NCBI GenBank assembly: GCA_963669155.1
Contig: OZ022576.1
Coordinates: 10,968,441 to 11,032,440, forward strand
From: Arbacia lixula
Taxonomy: Eukaryota; Echinodermata; Echinoidea; Arbacioida; Arbaciidae
DNA: 64,000 bases
Direction: 5' to 3'
The position numbers were made by a program, and so were the translations under genes. Below the pieces are notes generated by a model, which searched no databases, was not told where the DNA came from, and worked only from the letters and a program-made list of their open reading frames with translations. Positions 1 to 12,175 of this stretch are shown here, in pieces (position 1 is the first letter of the stretch; the number at the start of each line of letters is the position of its first letter).

Positions 1-1392
1 CCTCTCTCTTTTTCTCCTTCTCCTTCGATTCATCCCTTCCCTTCCTTTTCCCTCCTTCTGACTTCCTCTCTCTTTCTCAACCTGTCTACTGACATTATTT
101 CTCTGTATCTGTTTGGCATAAACGTGAGAAATGAAAGAGATAAAGATATAGTCATATATACTGCGTATACAAGTTACTGAACACTAAATTTTGATTAATG
201 TTTCTCTTAAGAAATTGTTCAATCTCTAACATCCATAACTTCACCCCACCCCCCTTTTTTCCTCTTTCTCTCTATTTTGTTTTCTTTGAATATCTGTTTA
301 TCTGTCTTACTTTCCTTTTTCTTGGACCAGTCTGATTTCCCTCGTGTCGCCTATCACGCGGTGCATATCCACCGCAAAGATAGCCTTGAGTACTTCTACT
401 CATTTATTATTCATCCATTTAGCCAACTTCGACTTGCCACTTCCGTAAAGTGCCGTGACATAAGTAGACTGATGAACGATATTCATTATAAATCACAGCT
501 ATTTTCCCTACAATATGTAGGAAAAATAAAATTAAAAAAGACATACATATCAACGTAAAGCTATGTAGAAGATTGTGAAGTACCTGTACCTATGATTGCG
601 ATGTGAAATTATTTTAGCTAGTTTTTTCAATGCATTTGATTTGATTTTATTTCATTCCAGCAAGTCATGCCGATGGAATAATCTTCATTATTCTCCTTGA
701 CGTGTAAACTTGAACTATATCACGCCCTCGATACCTCCCCAACCCCCGACCTACCCCCTGTAATGTGACACTCCCAATTACATGTATGTTCGGAATGTCG
801 AAAAGCTGTGTTAAGCCTGTATCAAAGCGGGGCCTTCTTGCGACTGTCATGCAGCTGGTGGGTATCGGTGAACAGGCCTGAACGAATTGTGCAAGGCCAT
901 TAGTGTAGCCTGGCTTCCAGGTTGTTGAGAATTTATAATCCTAACTATTCTATACAGGGGTCTGGTTGCAGTAGACTAATCATTCTCGATGTGTGTTTTT
1001 TTTAAACCGGCTCGTCACAACTGCGGAACTGACTGAGAAAAGAAAAGAATGATAGAGGGACTAATATTATGAGTATTAGATCTATTTTGGAGTTTGAATT
1101 AGAAACGTCTTACGGCCTGGAACTAGGCTACTTTTAGGGAGTAGGCCTAATACCACGCCGCGCGTTAGAGCGCACAAGACACCCGTAGAGAGATGCAGTG
1201 CGTTGAAGGATACAGGATACACATACACTCGATGGGGCTCCTGTCTTGCACTTTAAGATCTGGAGCGGTAGCATTTACTGATCTATTTTTAGTAAGATGC
1301 GTTTGAGAGGATGGCACGACGAGCTATACGCTGTAATACACTAGTGGTGTCCTGTTTAAAACATATGTATATCAGAAAATTACATTATTGAT
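1..1392. other. Non-coding, no recognised feature
   Basis: The first 90 bases are pyrimidine-rich (CT-type low complexity). The remainder is ordinary AT-rich sequence with only short chance open frames. No splice-bounded exon, RNA gene or mobile element could be recognised on either strand. Confidence 0.5.
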
Positions 1393-1398
1393 AGAGAT

Positions 1399-1451
<53 letters not shown>

Positions 1452-1477
1452 GAGAGAGAGAGTACGAGAGAGAGCAG
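1393..1477. repeat. (GA)n microsatellite
   Basis: A nearly pure GA tract with a few GACA interruptions near its 3' side. It yields a spurious Arg/Glu open frame on the + strand. The following 380 bases (1478-1859) show nothing recognisable. Confidence 0.95.
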
Positions 1478-1859
1478 AAGACCTACGTACCCACCACGCC
1501 ACGCCTGAGGGGAAATCATGCATTATGCATCCTTTTATACATTTGTCCTTCATTAATTAGACCCTGTCTGGAGTGAACCCTTCTACTTATGACGCTCTCC
1601 CTTCCACCCCTTCTCGTTAGACCTATATAAGGACCCAAATAGAAGCTTGTGATAAAGGATGTTTAGTCTGCCAAAGTCTATTAGCCTAAAAACTAGGCTA
1701 AGGCATATAATGACCAAGTGATGAAACTGGGAAGACCAGAGCGAGGGCATACGATTCTTAATAATGCGGGTTTCCCCATGTTGGGCAATAGTATATAGCG
1801 TAAGCTTATTCGCCTAACAGTGTTATGAGGCTGATGTTTATAGCGATGCGAATGCTAAG

Positions 1860-2092
1860 GCGGAGAGGAGTGCTGAAATGGGGGGGGGGGGGGGGGGTAG
1901 AAATGGAGGTAAAGGGAGGAGTGCTAAAAGGGGAGAGGGGAGAAATGCAGGAGGTATGGGGTGGAGTGCTAATAGGGGTGGGGGTGGGGGGGGGGGGGCA
2001 AGAAATGGAGGAGGTAGGGGGAGGAGTGCTAAAATGGGAGAGGTGAGAAATGGAGTAGATAGGAGGAGGAGGAGTGTTAAAAGGGGAGGCAG
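1860..2092. repeat. G-rich minisatellite, about 50-bp unit, five copies
   Basis: The phrase GAGTGCT (last copy GAGTGTT) recurs at 1868, 1919, 1964, 2024 and 2072, each followed by an A-rich step, a G run and AGAAATGGAG-like sequence. Spacings of 45-60 bp are uneven because the G runs (for example 1880-1897 and 1978-1998) vary in length. Both strands are open through the array, which reflects its composition and not a gene. The G runs could form quadruplexes. Confidence 0.85.
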
Positions 2093-2930
2093 AAGCAATT
2101 CAATGGAGTATTACCTTGAAGTTTAGTATGTTGATGAACACATCGGAATCATCACCGCATGATAACTGAAATTATGAGAAAGGGAAAGTGATTTTTGTTA
2201 ATAATTGCTACAATACGCTTTAGTCAGTTTTTGTATCCTGTGCCAAAATATGATATTCATCTGCTTTTATCAAAAGGAATGCATTTTCAGTTTGAATCCA
2301 GAATAGGACCATCAGTTTCCCTAAAATAGCACACACTTCTAAATCAAACGAAATGCTCAATGTAATTTTACGAAACATTAAAATTCATGAATTAACTTTT
2401 CATTAGGGAGAGTGTGACGTTAGTACACATGTTACAATTTCATATTTTTTCTTTAATCTTAGATAAAAATATACAATACATGTTTTTACATTCATAACTG
2501 ATTGAAATCTTCCTTTCCTTTTTTGATTTGCGCATCGCTTCATGCTTTGGTTACTTGCTTTCTTGATGCGAGCGCATTCCTCGGGAAATGTGTACAAGAT
2601 ATGGGAGTGGACTGATTTACCTATCATGCAAGCTGAAGGAGTAACCGAACAAACACCGGGAACATGTTCGTTTTATAACATAAAATGTGACATGTACTAT
2701 GCCTACTCTTCTCTGTTTGTTAACGTATTATACTATACACCTACAGAAGGAAATATCATTTATGAATGTATTTGACATTTACCATTCTGTTCTTGAATGT
2801 TAATGGTACTCTCACATTTCATATATGAACGTCCGTGGTATGTATGCCCGGAATGCGCACAGTTATAGCGCAGCTGCTTGAGCACGCGTTGTATATCACC
2901 TGTCAGTGGGGAAGTCGTTTATTTTAATGC
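2093..2930. other. Non-coding, no recognised feature
   Basis: AT-rich unique-looking sequence with short overlapping open frames near 2403-2775 that show no domain, splice context or composition typical of coding DNA. Confidence 0.5.
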
Positions 2931-3015
2931 TTAATCCTTTGTGTACCGGACAAACTGTTGGTCTTACGGTGTTTCGTTTATTACTGGTGCTAAGATGTGT
3001 CAATGGCACATAGAG
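2931..3015. mobile_element. Possible decayed copy of the TTAA-ended short element
   Basis: It starts TTAATCCTTTGTGTACC, matching the end of the family seen cleanly at 27886 and 18320, and has a GGCACATAGAGG-like stretch about 75 bp on. The far TTAA is not preserved, so the end point is approximate and membership is tentative. Confidence 0.35.
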
Positions 3016-3197
3016 GAAATGAAACGACTGTTATCACTTTAATTGAATACAAGAAGAAGCACCAAAGAAACCGATAAGGAAATACGTATTTAAAATGACG
3101 TACATATCAATCTTTAATAACTTACCCTTTTATCGTGACCTCAAGATTCAAGACATGTGGGTAGTATCGTGTTTGTGCATGATACCCACAGACGAGT

Positions 3198-3264
3198 GCT
3201 GTACAGTACGCCATTGACAGAATAACTGCCGATCAGTTATTTTGTTAATGGCGTACTGTACAGC
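3198..3264. repeat. 67-nt near-perfect hairpin
   Basis: A 31-nt left arm (3198-3228, beginning GCTGTACAGTACGCCATT) pairs with 3234-3264 at about 29 of 31 positions around a 5-nt loop. The segment 3212-3237 is repeated almost exactly at 3264-3289, so arm and loop have also been tandemly duplicated. The origin is unknown: a remnant of a small inverted-repeat element is the simplest reading. Confidence 0.85.
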
Positions 3265-3859
3265 ATTGACAAAATAACTGCCGATCAGTGGAGTTGCCCT
3301 TGAAGGGTACTGACCAGGATTCGGTGGGAGTGATCCAAACATTCACATTTTTTTTATAATATGTTATTTCTTCCCACTTTGGTTTTGTCATGTTGATACT
3401 TTATTCATTACAGCTGATCATCATGTTTTTTCTATTCATGATATGTCTAAAATGTGATCAATAAAACATGCAACACATTCCGGATGTCTATGTTAACATA
3501 GCATCACTCCTTTAAGCAAAATTGCTTAATTCAGCTGTGCTTTTTGTAAAAGTTCATCATGTTCATACGCGCTCCTGGATGTCACAAATGTGGGGAAAGG
3601 GGTAGGACATGTCAGAACCTCAGAAACCACGATAACAACACGTCTACTCTAATGCCGTGTAATGAATTCATAATCAAATAAATTGTTTTCTGCTAATCTC
3701 ACCATCTTCTTTTCTGGGTGAATAATTAAAAACAGTAAGTGAAATGTCTGAAAATAATAGCAACAGTTATGGGCAAGTTATTTCGTTCTCGGGCTGAAAA
3801 AACACAAACAGAGCTCATTCTGCTACATCGTCCATTAATTTTCTGTTTTGTTTTTTCTC
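3265..3859. other. Non-coding sequence upstream of the kelch-like exon
   Basis: It holds the second copy of the hairpin half (3264-3289) and then AT-rich sequence. It probably belongs to an intron, because a strong acceptor follows at 3876. No TATA box or other core promoter element stands out. Confidence 0.45.
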
Positions 3860-3876
3860 TCTATTTGTCTTAACAG
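3846..3876 (+). promoter_or_regulatory. Probable 3' splice site of the kelch-like gene
   Basis: A long T/C-rich tract runs directly into TTAACAG, with the AG at 3875-3876. This is a textbook acceptor 110 nt before the first ATG of the kelch-like frame. It implies an upstream exon joined to 3877. No matching donor could be assigned. Confidence 0.6.
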
Positions 3877-3986
3877 ATCCACAGTGTCCCCCTTTTCGTC
3901 AGGTAGCACCGCGAGCAGCGCTTCTCTCCTCCTGGTCACGCCCTCACGCACTCACGATAGGGACCCCGGCTCGGCGCAGGCGTAAC

Positions 3987-6101
3987 ATGACCATTGCTGC
4001 CATGGAGACGTCTGCATCGTTGCTTGGTGGCGGAGACGAGTACTCCTACTCCTATCGGGTCCGTGATCGTCGGAGTATCTCCGGTGCTCCCACGCCCTCA
4101 TCGACTTCCTCTTCGAGTCACAACACCTCAGGTGTCTCTTACACATCATCGTCGTCATCTTCCTCGCCGTACAGCAGATCGTCATCCTCTTATACCGGCG
4201 GTTCGCCGTCGTCATCGTCCTCTGGATCCCGTTCCGCTCTAGCTTCGCTGCTCACGGAAATCGAGGTGGTTGGGGACAAGCAACACGCAATTATTGAGCG
4301 TCGCGCCAGTAAGCCCAAGCTCCGCGCAAAACTCGAGACGCAAGACTCTCTTGATAATTTCCCCGACAAGTATCAGTTTCAGGACAACAAGCATGTGTCC
4401 GAAGTGGTTCATGGCCTCAAGTCGTTATACGAGCAGGGCGCACTCGTTGATGTGACATTGATAGTTGACGATGAAGAGTTTCCGTGCCATAAATGTGTCC
4501 TGGCCGCGAGTAGCCCGTACTTCAACGCCATGTTCACGACCAACCTGGCGGAGAGTAGGCAGAGTAAGATCCGTCTCATCGGGATCGACGCGCCGTCCAT
4601 GCGCCTGATCTTGGACTACGCCTACACGTCTCAGATCGAGATCAACGAGGACAACGTACAGGGACTCATGCTCGCTGTCAACATGTTCCAGATGCCGACC
4701 TTACGTGACGCGTGCGCCCGCTTCCTGGAGAAACACATTACAGTGTCCAATGCGATCGGCATCTACTTCTTCGCAGTGGCGCACAACTGCGAGAAGCTCG
4801 AGGAGCTCGCCAAGAAAGTGGCCATGGAGAATTTCACCGAGGTGTGCAAAGAGGAAGAGTTCACCACCTTGGGGAAAGACAAGGTGATTGACCTGATATC
4901 TAGGGACGAGCTGAATGTGGATAACGAGGAGATTGTGTATGAGGCCGTCATGGCCTGGGCCAAACACGACCCAGACTCGCGGCGAGCTGACCTCGCTGAT
5001 GTTGTCTCTCACGTCCGATTTGGTCTGATCAGCCCATACTACATCCACGACGTGGTGGAACGCGACCGTATCGTATCGCATAACAAGGGCTGTCAGCAGA
5101 TCATCGACAGCGCGCTGCAATACCACGTGCTTCGCGACCGCCGCCAGGACCTGGACCTGACGAAGGTCAACACCACAGCGAGGAAAGGCATGCCTTTCGC
5201 CGACATGTTCGTCTTCCTCTCCAACACGAGCGAGATGCTAAGCGACATCAACCAGCCGACCACATACCGCGTCAAGTCGCTGCCTGAGCTGATGGACGAC
5301 GCGGAGTGCGTCATCACGGGTGAGAACAGCATCTACACTATCGCCAAACAGCCCACGGAATACAGCGGGCGACGTTTGTATTCCAATCGCAGAAGCGGGC
5401 TATTTCTCTTCGACCACTTCGAAAAGAAATGGTTACCACGCGCTGCGATGAACGTCGCCCGTAGTAACTTTAACATGGCGGTATTGGACGGTCTGATCTA
5501 TGCTGTCGGTGGCTGCGATGGTGACGACGCTGTGTCCAGTGTCGAGTGCTACAATCCTGCCACCAACATCTGGAAGGAGACTGCTCCAATGCCGCAGGCT
5601 GTCAGGTTCGGACACAAGGCCGTGGCGGTTGGCGGCCGTCTTTACTGCATCGGAGGTGAGTCTGAAGACACCGTCCTAGACAGTCTGCACTGCTACAACC
5701 CGCGTCTCGACAGTTGGGAGACTGTTGCTAATATGATCCTACCGCGCACGTGCGCCAGTGTTGCTGTGACGAATCGAGAGATCTACGTCATAGGCGGCAG
5801 CGTGGCCATGGGTGAGGTAGGACCTGAGAACATGCTCAAATCTGTCGAGATCTACAACCCTGAGAACAATGAGTGGCGCTTCGGGCCGGAGCTCGCCGAG
5901 GGGCGCATGTCCTTCGTGACAGCCGTCCTGCATGGCACTATCTACATCTTCGGCGGAGAGAACGGGATGGAGGATTGCGAGGCGAAGGTGTGGAGGCTGA
6001 AGCCCAACGCGTCTGAGTGGGAGGAGGACAAAGGCACGTGGCCGCCGTTGGTGTCGCCCTTCTGCTGTCTCGTGGCAAGGGTGTCCAAAGATAGCGAGTG
6101 A
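3987..6101 (+). CDS. Kelch-like BTB-BACK-Kelch protein, 704 aa
   Basis: Likely substrate-recognition subunit of a cullin-3 RING ubiquitin ligase in the cytosol; the substrate is unknown. Seen in the sequence: a Ser-rich low-complexity N-terminus (about residues 30-85); a BTB domain (about 144-250, with FPCHKCVLAASSPYFNAMF); an LAE at 187-189 that fits the cullin-3-contact phi-X-E motif; a BACK domain (about 255-358); and Kelch blades from about 404, with the double-Gly hallmarks at 508-509, 556-557, 603-604 and 656-657. The first two blades lack the Gly pair. The coding part is one exon and more GC-rich than its surroundings. The start at 3987 has A at -3; the next ATG (4002) has an even better context (GCTGCCATGG). 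The frame has no stop back to the acceptor at 3876, so a longer N-terminus encoded upstream is possible. Architecture is certain; orthology within the KLHL family (perhaps near KLHL24/KLHL6) is not, so no symbol is given. Confidence 0.96.
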   Translation: MTIAAMETSASLLGGGDEYSYSYRVRDRRSISGAPTPSSTSSSSHNTSGVSYTSSSSSSSPYSRSSSSYTGGSPSSSSSGSRSALASLLTEIEVVGDKQHAIIERRASKPKLRAKLETQDSLDNFPDKYQFQDNKHVSEVVHGLKSLYEQGALVDVTLIVDDEEFPCHKCVLAASSPYFNAMFTTNLAESRQSKIRLIGIDAPSMRLILDYAYTSQIEINEDNVQGLMLAVNMFQMPTLRDACARFLEKHITVSNAIGIYFFAVAHNCEKLEELAKKVAMENFTEVCKEEEFTTLGKDKVIDLISRDELNVDNEEIVYEAVMAWAKHDPDSRRADLADVVSHVRFGLISPYYIHDVVERDRIVSHNKGCQQIIDSALQYHVLRDRRQDLDLTKVNTTARKGMPFADMFVFLSNTSEMLSDINQPTTYRVKSLPELMDDAECVITGENSIYTIAKQPTEYSGRRLYSNRRSGLFLFDHFEKKWLPRAAMNVARSNFNMAVLDGLIYAVGGCDGDDAVSSVECYNPATNIWKETAPMPQAVRFGHKAVAVGGRLYCIGGESEDTVLDSLHCYNPRLDSWETVANMILPRTCASVAVTNREIYVIGGSVAMGEVGPENMLKSVEIYNPENNEWRFGPELAEGRMSFVTAVLHGTIYIFGGENGMEDCEAKVWRLKPNASEWEEDKGTWPPLVSPFCCLVARVSKDSE

Positions 6102-8316
6102 ACGTTTCCTTTCCGTCATCGTTAGATCGTAGTGGCTAATCCTGCCTTGCTGGCCGTTCTCTAAAAAGTACACATTTATATTGGAGCATTCGTCTATTTG
6201 TGAACTTTCGAAGAGCTCTTATAGCCATTGGTACACGGTCTTTTGCTCGATTCACCACATTTAATATGAACAAGTTAGGGCAGCTGGGAAATTCCATCTA
6301 GAACATTTGATGGTGTAATATTTCTTACTTTCAGTTTCATTTGAAAACGATATAACGGGACGTACATTTTTTTTCCGACTTTGTTCAAGATAAATCATAA
6401 CAGGATTACTACGTTAACAATCGTGTCGAATACTTGAATTGCTCTGCACTGACGGAAATACTGTCTTCTTTTTTTCGCGAGCAATGTTGTTCAAAGCGTT
6501 TTCTGCAAGTTTGCTCATGTACAAACATTATTTTAAATGTGCTCGCGTAATAGGGTGTCATGAATACCTTATAACCGGGTTAAAACAACGTTTTCGTAAA
6601 ATCTACGTCATCGTAAAATCGTATTTAATCACCTCACTGCTGAAATCTCATATAATCGTTTCTCAGTTACTGTTATAAAAAAAATGTTAAATACTGCATG
6701 GCATTTGAGTTAGATTTCACCTATTACTACCAGCTTTTCATATAAGATGTTCAAGCAATAGGCAATGTTCAATTGTTGCTACTGATTTTAAAGCATGACT
6801 TCAAAAACTTGTATGATACGTTGTCAATTATGACATGTATGAGCTGTTTCTGAGCGGCTACACAAAATGTGGAAATTAATGACGATGTGCGCTGGAGACC
6901 CCTTGTGGTACCAGATCTGTCAGAGCCCCTTCTCTACCCCCCCCCCCCTCCCCCCAACACCCCCGTCTCTCCCTATCTCTCTGTCTCTCTTTCTCTCTTT
7001 TTTACTCTTTTCATTACTTGTATACCACTTTTATGTCTCACCTCCTACTCTTGTTTTTTCTGTTTCGATAAACTAGAATTACCTTTCTTTGTCAATTTCT
7101 CAACAGGTTGCGGCATGGAATACCGAAAAGCACACACATGCATTTGATTTGTAATGGAAATTGTAAAAAATAATCATCGGCTATTAGTCACGTGTCAGGC
7201 CCATTGTGTATTTACCTTGTTTAAGCGATATTTCAGATTTCACATTGTACCTGTGTACATATGGCTTCATCGCGTGTTCTGTTTTATAGGCTGTAGTGAC
7301 CAGCATAAACATGTTTTACTTTTTATCGTAGTTATCACGACCACAGTCGTGATATGTTACGACATTAAGACTACGTAAACATGTATTTCATTTCCATGCA
7401 GGGAGACGAGGTGTATGTTTTCCTACCCTAGATTCAAAAGAGACAATGGTGCCCCCCAAATGCATATCGTAGGTGATAAATCCCTTGATGCACTTGTGTC
7501 AAGTCACTTCGAACCCAAGCAACACAACTCAATATTGACGTCACAACTTTTGCTGACTCACAATGATATTCAAGTCGACAGCCATAATGTACATCATACA
7601 AGTTGCGTCCCGGCCTTCTTTGATATAAGCCAGATTCAGAGAATTCACAGTGACTGGACGATCGCTCGATGCTGGACGCGAAGTTTGTCCTACCCATCGA
7701 TGGCATAATGTCTTATGTCGAGTGTTGGGCGTCGGCCATGTGAACTGTCCCTTTCCAAGGAAGGAAAATGGTTGAGTGAATGAATATTATGTGTACAATG
7801 ACAAGTGACATGTGTATTTCTCCACAAGATCAATAGGCATTATTACGTAAAGAGGCAGTTCACAATGGTTCGGCGTCCGTACGATTATTGTTATTTTCAG
7901 TGGACAGACTAATGTGTCGAGATGATTGGGTTGTCGAGCCATTGTGGACCTATCTCTGGTAGATGTAACGTGAAAATCAACTTGGTGACGCAGAGACCCA
8001 GATGTAGTCGAGTCGCAGTCAATAAGATGCGTGTGTGTTGGGAGTCATAAGCTGTGCGCGACTATACGATTGGCTCGAAATCAATTAGAGTGTTAATGAA
8101 AGGCAGAAGGGAAAATGTCGAATCCGTTACATGAAGTAATGCTGGTAACCCTAATTGACCTCTCTGTAGATTGGAATACGGGAAGAGAAGTGATGTTGAA
8201 GGGTGGTGGGTCAGGCGGGGGGGGGGGGGGGGGAGGTGGTGCGAAAGGGTGTGCTGTACCCCACATAATGTTGGTTTTGCTAAGTATACAAATATGATCG
8301 AGCCACGGAGTTCAGT
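6102..8316 (+). other. 3' flank of the kelch-like gene, no further gene recognised
   Basis: The 3' UTR must begin here, but no clear AATAAA signal with a following GT-rich element was found in the first kilobase, so its end is unassigned. A C run and CT-rich stretch lie at 6940-7010 and a G run at 8218-8233. An open frame at 7415-7708 follows an acceptor-like TTTCCATGCAG (7391-7401), but it resembles nothing known to me. Confidence 0.45.
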
Positions 8317-8380
8317 ATTTGCCGCGGCGGGAAAGCACCTATGTGAAAAGTGCGGGCGGCGAGTGGCAGTCACAAACGGC
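8317..8380 (-). repeat. GC-rich dispersed repeat, copy 1
   Basis: Read on the minus strand this segment matches 14785-14844: both contain CTTTCCCGCCGCGGCAAAT preceded by a CTCGCCG...GCACTTT block. In an AT-rich setting two such GC-rich matches are unlikely by chance, so they are taken as copies of one dispersed element, possibly the end of a DNA transposon derivative. Confidence 0.65.
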
Positions 8381-10096
<1,716 letters not shown>

Positions 10097-10098
<2 letters not shown>

Positions 10099-12085
10099 CA
10101 TACCTCCACTCCTCTACCATCTTCCCTCTCTCTATCTATTTCCACGTCTCTCTAATTACCCTAATTTTTCAATTGTCTGGGTAAATACTAATGATAATTT
10201 TTCAACTATGAGCAATATGAACCAATTAAGGATCTGAGAGGACAAACAATATTTCTACACATTAATAGATATGATAGGAATAAGCTAAATTGAATGTCAC
10301 TAACAATCACCCATTAATCAATCAAACCGCTAAATCAATAAGAAACGTCGTTCGATGAAGTTCCACTTCTACGAATAGTAAACGTTCCCATTCATGAAAA
10401 GGTTTTTCCAGGCCTAACATGGAAAAAGAGAAAGTGAAATACAATATACTACTGGACAGCCTCTCAATACACTGTCTCGTAATGCACACGGGTAGAAAAA
10501 TATTTCCTTTAGCGAAGACAGGGAAATAAACTGGAAAATGATAACTTTCTTATACTCAAGATATATTTATAAAGTATGATAAAGTCAAAAATGTATTCAA
10601 TATAATGTGTTTATCAAAATATATTTCTCTCAAATTTGTGCAGTGAAATACACATCTGCTAGGAGTTCAATACGAATGACTATTCTTCGGTCACCCTTGG
10701 TATTGCTGTGCCATATACACAAAACCACAAGCGATATTAAACTTTGATGAGATATCACAACTGTATTGCCGTTGCTGGGGGCCCTGAGGAGCCACGAGGG
10801 AGTGTTCATGCACATCACATCACATTGGTGTATGGCTTGAGCATCAACCTTATACATCATGAACACGACGACGTATATGAAAATAACAAAGTCGCAACGC
10901 CGACGCGTGGGATATTGAGAAATCTGAATACTCATTGGAGAGCTATTTAGCGTTCATTTCCTTCACCATCAGACGTGCTTTATGGACCTGCACTAACTTG
11001 TTACGGGACCTTAGCGATCTGGATAACCACTCCACAATATCTCCAAATGATCGTCATATGAACTTACTGGGGTCGCAATTAATGTAATAAGAAGTCCTAA
11101 GAGAGTTGTCTATGCAATATCATGTCATAAGGGGGCCACATTACCATGTGATACTACTAATGACGCAATGATGACATTCAATTATGTTTTCCCGGAATAT
11201 TTCACATTCCCATATTGTGAAATCCAGAGTCCTGAGGTACATAATTAATATTGTTACTGTTGTGTACTTTACGAAAGCCTTGTAAAGCGCGATGGTGCTA
11301 CATGAGCTTTAGCAGAGGTCAGTTGGTTGGTAAATCTTACAAGGGAGGCTTCTCAGCGACTGGCTGAATCGCAATACCTTGTCGTTGAATTTGTGAAAGT
11401 GGCCTAAAATCACAAGTGTGCAGGCTGTAATGTGTCAGGCTTCTAATAGTGCTATGGCGCCATCTCCCAAAATGCACAACCGTTTGCGCACGGTTCATGC
11501 CAATCACGTGAAGAAGAATTGTAAACAGTGGCGGTACTCCCCCCCCCCCCCCCCCCCTCTCTCTCTCCCTCCACGAATCTGTGGCAGACTTCTGCCTGTA
11601 TATTTACGGCTTCGATGGGACTTACTCCACTCGAAGATGAAACGGGGCACTCGAGACAGTCGTTGATAGCCATATATTAAAATATGATGAATCGTTACAG
11701 CTACATTGGATCATTGGATAGATTCGTAGCACCAAGTAAACTACTTGCTGATTTTTATTTATTAACATTCATTATTTATGATAATAAAAGTTAATTATTT
11801 GTAAAGGTTGTGACTATGATTATTTTACAGAGAAACGTTTATCAAGATAGAATTGTATGAGATAGAAATTTTATTAGAATATAATTTCAAACTAAACAAT
11901 TCACAAATATAATAAATGATATACGTTCCTCAAACAAAATGTGTGGTTTTTTTTTCAATTATGTGTTAGAGAAAAGAAATTCAGTTATGATTTGTTAAAT
12001 CAAGAATTAAAGCTTAAAAGTTATGTCTCATCTCCCTTTTTTGTATATGGTTCGTAACTATTATAGGAAATAAATTAATTTTCTC
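10097..12085. other. Non-coding; contains a C/CT run
   Basis: AT-rich sequence with no recognised gene. A C run followed by CT repeats lies at 11540-11570. Short open frames at 10630-10950 and 11418-11673 overlap on opposite strands and have no family features. Confidence 0.5.
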
Positions 12086-12175
12086 TTAATTCTTGATGTG
12101 CCATTGGTGCATTTTGGCGCAATTAATACGCATAAATAGAGCCACATTTTGTAAGGTACACAGGAAGGACCTTAT
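12086..12175. mobile_element. TTAA-ended short element, diverged copy
   Basis: It opens TTAATTCTTGATGTGCCA and has AATTAATACGCATAAAT about 35 bp in, the same order and spacing as the copy at 27886. The far end reads GGACCTTA near 12175, so the terminal TTAA is eroded. Confidence 0.55.

Noticed and set aside
7415-7708. Possible exon after an acceptor-like TTTCCATGCAG
   Set aside because: No family resemblance, no donor or polyadenylation support, and both strands are open over the same segment.
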